From Candidatus Heimdallarchaeota archaeon (GTDB taxonomy: Archaea; Asgardarchaeota; Heimdallarchaeia; Hodarchaeales; S146-22): 21,120 nt of DNA. Numbering within the stretch: the first letter of the stretch is position 1; every line of letters begins with the position of its first letter. The stretch is taken from contig WAPZ01000119.1 of the NCBI GenBank assembly GCA_015520535.1, positions 1-21,120 on the forward strand. Direction: 5' to 3'. Of this stretch, positions 11,901 through 18,700 are shown piece by piece. Both the position numbers and the translations under genes were made by a program. The notes beneath the pieces were generated by a model. The model was given only the letters and a program-made list of their open reading frames with translations, had not been told where the DNA came from and did no database searches.

Positions 11901-12683
11901 ATTTCCATCTCGACTTCCAAAAATAAGATCTGGTAGAAAGTCTTTATCAACATCATCAATAGAAACGCCCCAAATTGGGCCAAAGGCGGGGCTTTTCCAT
12001 ACTAAGTCGAACATACTTTCGGTATTCGTTATAGGATCATATAAATGGCGTTGTTCAAATACATATACATGTCCGTCTTGACTAGCTGCTGCAATTTCCA
12101 CAAGCTTATTATTGTCGGTATCTCCGATTGCCAATGCTACAACATCTGACGTAATGATTTGGTCCCCGGAATCCCACACATGGTCATACGTTTTATTGTC
12201 AATGTTCCATCGATAGATATGTACTTCATTATCAAACAAGTATCCACCGCCAACCGCAATCCAGTTACCATCCGGTGAAGCAACCATGCTACGAATCGCT
12301 GCTTTAGATAACCATGGTTCCCAAACCTTCTGATAATCCCCTTCTCGATTTTTAAAAATTTTACCAATATCCAATGCCGAATCTATGGTGTTTCCTTTAT
12401 TATTACTTAGTTCATTGGCATCGGTGGCTTGTGAACTTAGCGAGGGGAGACTATTTGTAGATGCAAGTGTAGACACATCTGACTTCCCCTTTGCAATTTG
12501 TTTGAAAAGATCTTTATTGCTAGCTGAAGCGTACAGGTTTTCAAGGCTTTTATTGATTGTATCTGCGTTCTCATTGAAGTATGAATCCGTTATTTGGGAT
12601 TGTACACCAAAACTATACGTTAACAGAAAAATAAAGGAAAAAACAATTATTATTTTACTTATTTTTTGTGTTTTTACTCTCAT
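2919..12683 (-). CDS. Giant FG-GAP/integrin-alpha-like multi-propeller surface protein
   Basis: 3254 residues with a signal segment (about 8-28), a Ser/Asn-rich spacer to about 118, and then beta-propeller blades over most of the length. About 20 blades carry an FG-GAP-type calcium loop (D-x-D-x-D-G-x-x-E/D followed by a hydrophobic strand), for example near 302, 866, 918, 1067, 1144, 1289, 1992, 2121, 2772, 2819 and 3055; many blades also contain a V/L-W-x-S strand. Inserted modules are discoidin-like (about 425-590), Asp-box/sialidase-like (about 1430-1755, motif at 1463-1470), a Ser/Thr/Asn linker (about 1815-1965), a jelly-roll lectin-like domain (about 2395-2549) and PQQ-like blades (about 2550-2860). 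One membrane helix (about 3197-3211) is followed by KKK and a 40-residue tail. The only two cysteines are C1377 and C1381. ATG at 12683 follows a weak AAGGGA, 20 bases after the upstream stop. FG-GAP propellers serve integrin-like adhesion; a ligand cannot be assigned, and no intact sialidase active site was established. Confidence 0.88.
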   Translation of the reverse strand: MRVKTQKISKIIIVFSFIFLLTYSFGVQSQITDSYFNENADTINKSLENLYASASNKDLFKQIAKGKSDVSTLASTNSLPSLSSQATDANELSNNKGNTIDSALDIGKIFKNREGDYQKVWEPWLSKAAIRSMVASPDGNWIAVGGGYLFDNEVHIYRWNIDNKTYDHVWDSGDQIITSDVVALAIGDTDNNKLVEIAAASQDGHVYVFEQRHLYDPITNTESMFDLVWKSPAFGPIWGVSIDDVDKDFLPDLIFGSRDGNVYWYEYLEHSGYPFSSDHWIDYRQVFRYNVGAPVTSLNSGDVDGDGLPEVFVGLTNGTVLILENAGVVIPINGQPYPLTQDNVYRKVYSTENLMWNPIYQLTVGDLDENPFDDEVAFIAQGQGAYSLDYSTTNGYFINKLTRLFETWETSGAYPLDHWVDWMINSSGNVYSKYGATTYSEPYDYPPTLQPPYPYNTSIAQSADGKMTTFDATGGTASAIVDFGKDEEATGDGRVATQLNTYGYELILYFDDTNILNPDQFSIEASNDLSSWYTIPKTSFKTTGDVGTHSLLYIDLDPFLATYKLEKIRYLRLTFTEGVYNLDAIFTTTVYRPLDTATAITIASLDLDYAKSLDGINEPQKVIVGTVDGRLYAFNYNDTVERLEQIWGSYENESFSLKNNIWAMTEVKSVGRLPTWLYRQNTADIIDLGSAAFNNMKLIDYSLVNLEGKSLAIGENVFEGFPREIVLSLSNVSLLVLKTTDTESYSASSTMTQQYFGAVNTYYAVRGFDRLSIAFASLSTIDDAKTKHFRNPAPFPEFLLIGAQSLYGGNDIDPSGPNTYLLDVWKSKGLNEAYERKYSLIEHELSGNLYDLLRNGEKLPYLSLVDVDNDGLQDIILTNGKVYLIRNLGDDTWSLDLNYFKEINDKANIEYGKSQLIDFDQDGDKDLVVSFYTKTGMTYWENVGTIKHPIWQEKRKLFSNSKVASNFAVNGYMMPQFIFQTNKKQVISYMMTFNNNTNKLMRFEADYSHHNSLLIGVNPKVIWLEFNLKKGAATTDGQLLNFGYHVFQVWTSEEQLQKWTATISYGDLDNDGKNEIIIGDFDNNVYAFEHLNNNTYKRAFRSPDLIQYRLQDKSPYYNEKFTGISGSFYQPLWSHVTALIAGVDMDNDGYQEIVAAAGLSLWVFEAQKQDDTYRLVWTTDLYYNLFGYVSANILDVSEISVLAAGNDLDHNGRGEFLVALGPFMLIFEAVLNDEGTNAIGFKEVFLKSDEIPQSFGHYFLPGNPYLMKFRDVIFDLSRFTYTINTIVVADLNRDGYTEIVLGGENKTAWGHVHGWTAILTNIMGTFQYKGLLAPNRMLFNPIYDITVDDQDYDGNVELIVGHSKGIDIYEFYASPPCFVNCSTGYEYQIVSTISSSPNYPYISNVHQMWDYASTAQQINEADTALLELERDSNYFNGTHGLPAGTLIQLAVDARTDRLFWQTSRDGGKTWINHGSITDSFTYSTLGFNYPRQVETQPDLVQENYTGSIYLTWRAVLAKNGETTVVIMFAYLNTIDLTWQGFKAVASTTIPTYGLVDNPANQLLTSPAIWIYPHNVVGFNSFYSIYVVSFVNTTDNQIYIYRRYINYIDFNAYIDKWIYIANFTAINSGYNATTNDFFVYQHDVRYNRKTDEIIVVFSGMLYKEEKPDYDIWVATFKGNLTYWDNLRLLSINRITVDGSDDISPDLSQLYTADKTPIVIFESLNSEGTGSIKMSYQKRNSREWRTPEKLATIPNYMGWLASGSFYIPIFVFPANASTNANEVPLIPISNVRYRAPSITGRIAGGFTYTFVIHQEFESGTDATKNGKTQLIPRKNNLTGTYKTNGATLKNDRTTLSVGNFVSNGWQAVTDTSFSTFSATITNNNLGPSLGSNYNGFSINSLSTLSFNTIQPRTSNQFTLNTLSPIYNTATNLVTQPLSGGGLVSPLNLPTTINLNIPTFGDLVLGSTTNIMIGTNPTSDWINYDLMQAKNIAVGDSDSDGRREVFVSSSNQAFLYEISNSGALNYTDQTPLQFAFYMQKWSSPLYEHQITDVAIFDGNGNQYPELIVSTRYGNVFSYELASSAFGTPYSNQQIQLQLQAASHTWADPALNRTNNRNSVITTADFDLDGVPEVVVGDFENSSSGLHFVKVYSLNTSTNAETLFNNIVSIVVGASPVVSLQTAFVTGDNVPDIVALTSEKLYIINGTNFFVVAKFDINSDFPTTPPILQVLPNPTAPQTSFILVAANELYFLDGANLNWTRPLAPNTATSAQFAFITSSVVPNIVVATNIYQYLIYDINGNSETVANFASTVVSVSANLDSDSNEELLLASYGRIYAYDFPYGNLTAIELWNKTLSEFTGLSFNNQAMFSGSYDEFHTTSTNVATDTKTLAFLMTKPNRTYLNFEDATPLTVVSSNYSNEIVFENAAFINKSDGFAGMGGSGEIAIYSAFYVIGTSVRLSMRINLTNPTEYLQFFLYPDVNTIGDNGNLSLIINSYSSDDQLLGSIFVKETNKTIPVRFISKSTPIDHVIITISKVPQYPVRFFMDDFYFGDADGATLLAIDKTTGKFAWQYTFFGESALDVVQQPSHQAENSVNQNVLVLVDAPAFKDRLMSKSTSTAFPHDAPYGAYALNNKGDLQWYQADHGPQTVFNSSLYSVTPTFVPIEATAGNNSIHILAFGVTEKGTLVAFKNMGKTTTTITPNTKVFSPDAKNTLITRIETKHAITFIERANLVGDTQANDFIVVNSRNDIIAYNGLTQQTVWKTRALTTVTAFATGDLNNDGVDDVVYAQKDNRYYALDGHTGLILWWGVIPSHKATHLVIKDFDNDGTTEIIAAGILGKWRGFTMALDSQGTIGKVTILKEFTINQPVTDLKLIDYSSTSNERNSIAIFMQKKGVYVLDFGTRATNTFISVSRFFASEALDWAVGNFFGNDGIDDFIVARLNKTHVNLKLTKELVVAGYQGDPNQLFLYPIHEQKLQSTLTRDITFDDTSFKSLALKIGRMDAFNIDNTGNDEVLVQTMGASVFTINISTTTAWDILSYEDSNALHKFNGRTIPLGSIDTNGNGYPEVIISNGHLLYGIEFGNSLTTINIAWITFSPSLASITTYDFIDIMQSNTPYLVAGDFSGSVFILNLYESQNIPPQIVLKTAVSTSVQQNANQVLITAETEKRHIFFNSRTKTKFSPTFSEQSHSVTHQISTPLSSFLILLSFLLFIKIQTLQPKKKHKSMRSSLVYNNFYITAKDRGILNSNGFYNSSRRF
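2925..2930 (-). promoter_or_regulatory. Shine-Dalgarno AGGAGG embedded in upstream gene's last codons
   Basis: On the minus strand AGGAGG is followed by nine bases and then ATG at 2915. The same six bases are the two terminal Arg codons of the 3254-residue protein, followed by TTT TAA. The site decides the start of the 943-residue protein and implies that a ribosome terminating on gene 3 covers the initiation site of gene 4. Confidence 0.8.
3309..6761 (-). repeat. C-terminal FG-GAP/PQQ-like propeller blade block
   Basis: Codes for residues about 1975-3125 of the 3254-residue protein. Calcium-loop-like motifs lie near residues 1992, 2053, 2121, 2182, 2315, 2772, 2819, 2922, 3001 and 3055. A jelly-roll insert (about 2395-2549) splits it. 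The stretch after the insert has PQQ-propeller features such as A-I-D-x-x-T-G-K-x-x-W (near 2556-2566) and A-L-D-G-H-T-G-L-I-L-W (near 2793-2803), where known PQQ-type blades carry a Gly-Trp docking pattern. Confidence 0.7.
8559..12311 (-). repeat. N-terminal FG-GAP/propeller blade block
   Basis: Codes for residues about 125-1375 of the 3254-residue protein. Blades contain calcium-loop motifs near residues 188, 243, 302, 366, 866, 918, 1067, 1144, 1207, 1289 and 1348, each followed by a short hydrophobic strand ending in Gly/Ser and then a strand like N-V-Y-x-F/Y. The block is interrupted between about 425 and 590 by a discoidin-like insert. The number of blades suggests at least two propellers; exact closure cannot be judged by eye. 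Confidence 0.75.
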
Positions 12684-12703
12684 TATTAATACATCCCTTT
12701 TTC

Positions 12704-15700
12704 TTAACTATCAGTCCTTTTGTCTTCATCTTCAGCTGTGGTTGTTTGTTCTCCTTGTTTTTTGATGGTAATTCTGTACTTTTTTTGAGACAGTTGAACT
12801 ATACTGGCAATTTTTTTGAAAATTAGTGAAAAACGCGGTTGGTTAAGAATGTATGCGACTGAAACGGTAGTTAGTACGCCACCTACAAAAAAGAGCATCA
12901 TAAGTGGCACAAATGGTAGAATGTTCCCTTCAAATAAACCAACTGAAAATTTCACCTTGGAAACTCTGAGATTGCCGTTTGTGTCACGTCCATAGACTTC
13001 CAGAATATATTTACCTTTAGTCCAGGGTGTGGTTCTAAAATCTTCCCATTGTCGTAATTTTTCATTAAACAGAAGGCTTTGATTTTCTGACCAACTTTGA
13101 GAATTTACCTTTCGCCAGCGATACCAAGCCTCCGTAAATTGTAGACTGCCAAATGATTTAGCAATGATTGGAATTGCATTGCTTTCTTCATAGCCTTGCG
13201 GAGAAGGTGAAAGAATTAGTAATGAGCTATTCACATAGGCACCAATCTTAGTAAATACCGTCTCATTATCTGTTCTGTTTAATGGATCTGTTCCAATTAA
13301 AATTTCCAATCCATCGGACCAGCTATCTCCGTCAGAGTCATAGTTTGATACATTGGTTTGGTATTGATAGACCTCTAAGCCATCAATGACTCCGTCTCTG
13401 TCCGAATCGGGGTTTCTTGGTCCACCTTGTGCTAAGGTGACCGGTGCCGGATCTATAAGAAGGGTGGCATTTGGTGCTACATTTTTGTTTTTTAGGTATA
13501 ATAAAACCGTACCGTTAAAGAATTCATGTCCATCAGGTAGTCCATCGTAGTCTCCATCAAATTCTAACCCGTCAATAATACTGTTATTGTTTTGGTCCGC
13601 ATTAAAAGGATCGGATTGTAGGTAGGTATTTGTGGAGTTTTCTGATACTTGAGCTATTGGTGTGTTATTTGTCGTCCATACATATTGTGTCATGTCTATT
13701 TCAATGCCGTCAGGAAGTAAATCACCGTCCGTATCTGGATTTAACGCATCAGTCTGGTAAATAACAGCATTTGGATCAGTTATATTGTATTCAACGAGCA
13801 CTCCATTTGGAACCTCTTCTAACGTGGTGACAAGAGTGTATTCTTGATTGTCTTTTAAACCGTCTCCATCAGTATCGGCTGTTGTAGGGTCAGTACCATG
13901 ATAAATAACTTCATTATAGTCACTTAGAGAGTCATTATCGGTATCTTTTTGTGAAGGATCGGTTCCTAAATAATATTGAATTTCTGTTCCGATTACCTCA
14001 CCTGAAGAATTAGTGATTTCAGTTGTGGTAGACGCAATTACCGACGGATTCCGCAAGCGCGAGACAGAGATACTCATAACTTCTTCATAATCTGTCAAGC
14101 CGTCTTGATCGGTATCTGCTGAATCTGGAGCCGTTTTAAAAGGCAAGAAAATGTTAAACGCTATATATGGGTAAATAATTGAACTGCTGTTGACAATTAC
14201 TAATTCAGATCCATCTAAAAGACCATCTTGATCGGTATCATTGTTAACAGCACTTAAATTGACCATTCGATAGGTCGGTACTTTTCCAGATGCTAAGTAC
14301 AGTTCCCAACCATCGCTAATGCCATCACCATCGGTATCAGGATTCGTGTTGTCAGTTCCATATTTTATTTCATCACCGTCACTCATACTAAAGGTTATAT
14401 TACCGTTTTCATCTAAATACCAGATAGTATCGTTGTCAGTATCCCAAAGAAGCGGATCTGTATGATATATCTCCAGTTCTTCACCGTCTAGGAGACCGTC
14501 TTGATCAGTATCACTTTCAAATGGATTGGTATGATAATACGCAATCTCTTCTAGATCTGTTAATCCGTCATTGTCAGTATCTTCATCAACGGGATCAGTG
14601 AAATAGGTATTTGCCTCTCGCCCATCAATTATTCCGTCACCGTCGGTATCGGCAGCGTGTGGATTGGTATGATAAAAGAAAGTTTCTTCACCGTCTAATA
14701 ACCCATCACCATCGGTATCATTGATAAAGGGATCTGTTCCAAATTTGTAGACTTCTTGCCCGTCTGCAATTAAATCCTTGTCAGAATCGGGATTTCTTGG
14801 GTCAGTTCCCATGAGAAGCTCTTGTAAGTCACCTAAGCCGTCACCGTCAGTGTCAGGATTATTATAATACGTATGATTGGAATCATAACGCAATGTCCCT
14901 TCTAATCCGTCAATTAATCCGTCATTATCTGTGTCACCATCCGTAGGATTTGACGGCGGATTGAGAGATAATTCATAACCATCACTATTAAGAAAGAGAT
15001 TCGATGGAGGTGGATCTCGGTTGTCAGCTCCCGTATCACCGTCAGTGTCAGGATTTACAGGATTTGTACGGACTATTTTAAGCTCTACTTCACCGGTGGT
15101 TGCATTAATGAAGGGAACACTAATTCCTTGGACTTCTTCACCATCCGTCATTTTGTATGGCCAATCTTTGAAAATCACAACAGTACCATTCCATAATTGA
15201 AGACCTTGTCCATCATCGTCCGTGTCATTGTCCAACGGATGAGTATATCCATTATTGAAAATTAAAGTAGCATTATTTTGATCTGTTGAACCATTATAGA
15301 GCTTATTATCTGCATAATTGGGACCAAACTCACCTTCTTGTCCGTCCAATAATCCATCATTATCCGTATCGGGATTTAAGGGGTCAGTTCGGTCATTATA
15401 ACTCTGTCCTCCAATGATTACACTGGTGACAGAAGGCGTGACTAATGAAATGTCCCAAGCATGATTAATTTCAAATGTATCGGTTAGTCCGTCCTTATCA
15501 GTATCTTGGCTGAGTGGATTCGTCCCATAAATGGCTACTTCTTCATAGTCTGTTAGCCCATCATTGTCAGTATCAGTTACACGCGGATTCGTATGTGTGA
15601 CCTTAAATTCCATGAAGTCATTGAGTCCATCGTCATCAGTATCAGGTTTAGTTGGATCAGTATTGGCGAATTGGGATTCAAATCTGTCGGTAAGTCCATC

Positions 15701-18700
15701 ACCGTCAGTGTCATTAGAATTAGCATCCAAACCGGGGATGGTAGCTTCATATTGGTCAGAAAGGCCATCCATATCAGCGTCGGGACCCATTTTAGCATCC
15801 TCAACTTCTTTACCATTTGTTAACTCTAGGTTATCGATTGGGTGCCACATAAACTCAATATCAGCTGCTACACCAAGTAAATTGACTTTGACTTTGATTT
15901 TAAGCAGAAGATCTAAGAAAATACGCATTGGAGCCGGTTGTGATAAGTCTTGGAAAAATGTGAGTGTGATTGCCACGGACAGACTTAATTCGAGAGTGGC
16001 AATCGCGAGGTCAAAACCCACACGCAATGTCACAGTAATGCCAATGATTAATTCAAAGGTGGCAATTTCTGGTTCCGTTGCCGTTGCCGCCCTTTTGCTT
16101 ACTTCAATTCCTATGGTGAATTGAATTGTTATGGTGATACTATCTAAACCAATAAATTCGGCGACTTTGTTGAGTGCTCCGCCACCAACGCCCGCTGTGA
16201 GGAAGTCAAACAACGTAAAGGTTTTTCCTATAGAAAGCGAAAATTTAAATGACCATTCCGCCACTTTAAAGAAGTGTGTAATCGCAAAAATTGCATCTTG
16301 AAGGCTAAATAGTTCAATTTTAAACGACGCTCCGCCCGAAAATGATACTTCCAATCCGAGACTCTCTAAAAGGAAATTAAAGAATGAATTTTTTCCGGAG
16401 CCAAAATCACCGATCTCTAATGAGCCATAGAATTGAGGCGTGAAACGGATGAATTTAATAATCCGAACTAGAAATGCTGCCGGTGTTCCTTTAAATACTT
16501 GCTTAGCATTAAAGAAAATATCTTGAATGAATTGATGCACCCGATCACGGTCAATTGTCAGTCCAAGATCCAAACCTAATTCAAACTTAATGCTGAAAAG
16601 GCTAAAAGCGCCTAATTCTAAATTATATTCACCTTCCCAGTGTAAGATGTCTAGGGCTTTTTTTATGATATTGTCAAGCTTGTCCAATAATTGATCAATG
16701 AGCTTTTCAGTTTTTGCTGCCAACCATTCTTTGAGCTTATTGATTATCCAAGTCATACCGTCGTCATAAACATCTCTTAAGCTGACTAAAAGATCTATCA
16801 ATTCGAGTGCTATTTGAACTTTCGTGTCACTTGGGTCTAAGTTCCAAGGCGGTGTGGTCAAGGCGCTTTTAAGCGTAGTAACCACTTCTTGTGGGGTGGG
16901 TGCTTTTCTAGTTTCACCGAAAAACTCAGCAAAAAACCGTGGAAATAAGCCTTGAAGAATTATAAGATATGAAGTCGTATTAATTTGGGGAACAATACGT
17001 GGAATTACAGCCGTGGCTGTAGCATATATCGCTTGTAGAACGCCTTTCCATGAAAATTGTTCATTTTCGGACACAATTTTGTAAATAGTCCATCCAAGTT
17101 GAACAAAACTGACAATTTCGTCATAATAGTTGTCGATTAATTCTGTAAAACTTGAATTTGGCAACACCGCACGAATTAAATTCACGGTTTGTTGAATCAA
17201 TATATGCGCTTTATCGCCATATTTCTCATCAAATTTTTCATGTGAACCTGCCAATAAGCGTTCTAAAACGTTTCGCATTTTAGAATTTTCTTGCGACAAA
17301 TAAGTTGCGACAAATAAGCCTGTCATAATAGTTTGGTTAACAATATCTCTAAAACGTCGTTGTTCTTCTGCTCCTTCAACAAAATAATCATCAATAATAT
17401 TTAAGGCTCGATCTAAAATGGTTGAAATGGTTGGTACGCCCGTTGAAATTTTTAAGTTTTCATTTTGCATTGCTACTATTAAAATAATCAGATCTCGAAG
17501 CAGTAATCTAACTTCGAATGATAAATATGCACCTAGATACTTATCAATGGCATCGTCAAGAATTAAAGGAAGATCTTTTCTATTGCTATACAATGACGGA
17601 CGTTTTTCTTCGACAAAACTAGAAAGTTCGGGTAGTATTTCATTGGTAAAGTTGTTGGCAACCGTACGTGGCTTGGTAGCTGCCCCTTGAAGTGCAGATT
17701 CTTCTGCATTTACATTGGATGACAATTTAGGATAGATGACCGGTGGCAGCAGTCCTTCGACAATAAGTGAAATAATAACCGAAAGCGGCAATTTAAACTT
17801 TAATGTAGCTCCAAAAATTCCAGTAATGGTTGCACCAAGTGTTTTAACCAATCGTAAAAGTTCTGGACGCACGGCTACATCGTATGTTGATAATTTGCTC
17901 ACTTTGTTGGAGTCATCATTGCTGGAGATAGTAATACTTGTAGCAGCAGTATTATTCTCCGAAAGGGCTAATGTACTAGAATTCCCGCCAAAAAGTCCTT
18001 CCAATATGGAATTTAGAACGTCAACAATATAATTTGGTAACGTTTCGTGAAAAATTTCTGTGATATTTAGATTTAACAGAAAATCAGTTCCAATCCCAAA
18101 GGTAGATGCAAAAAGGTGTGCGGATCGCTCTATTTGATTCTGAGTCACATTAAAACTTGCCAATGTATTGTTAAAGAATTGATATGCCACTTCTACAGTA
18201 AACTTTTTGATAAAAAATCGTAATAAACCTTGAAGGAAGTCATCGGATTTTAACGCGGAATTGACAGCCTCTGCCGAAAAATCTAGTACAGTAAGAAGAG
18301 TGTCCCGATACGTGGCATTGTTGGGAATTAACGCATCCGCCAACTCCACTATCAAATCCGCTATTTTCCCATAATCTTTTTCTTGAAAGGCAAAAAAGGC
18401 TTCAATTGCAATAAGCACATACTTCTCATACTTTTTCATAGCGGGGAACTTATCAGCTAAGACTTTAAATGTTGATTTTAGAACACCGGCCGTATCAAAT
18501 TTTCCTTCCTTCATTCCAATTAATTTCAATAACTCGTTCAAAATGGACGTGATTTCTTGAACCGAGTCTTCCTTTATTCCAAGCTTATCACCAATTTTTT
18601 GAGAAAATAGTCCTAATAAAAGGTCTAAAACCTTCCCAATAGGACCTTGTTGTCCCGATTTTTTTGGTATTTCAGCTATATCCAAATATTTAGTTTCTCC

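Noticed and set aside
12385..12765. A 126-codon plus-strand open frame with a hydrophobic C-terminal part spanning a gene junction.
   Set aside because: Its hydrophobic stretch is the antisense of the signal peptide of the propeller gene; no ribosome binding site and no domain were seen.
14500..14830. Regular DNA repeats of about 69 bases that could suggest a CRISPR or satellite array.
   Set aside because: They are in frame, code for calcium loops and vary like codons; there are no unique spacers.
15564..16124. A 186-codon open frame on the plus strand.
   Set aside because: It is antisense to the TSP3 and amphipathic-beta coding region, has a Ser/Val-rich low-complexity translation created by the repeats, and shows no recognisable domain.
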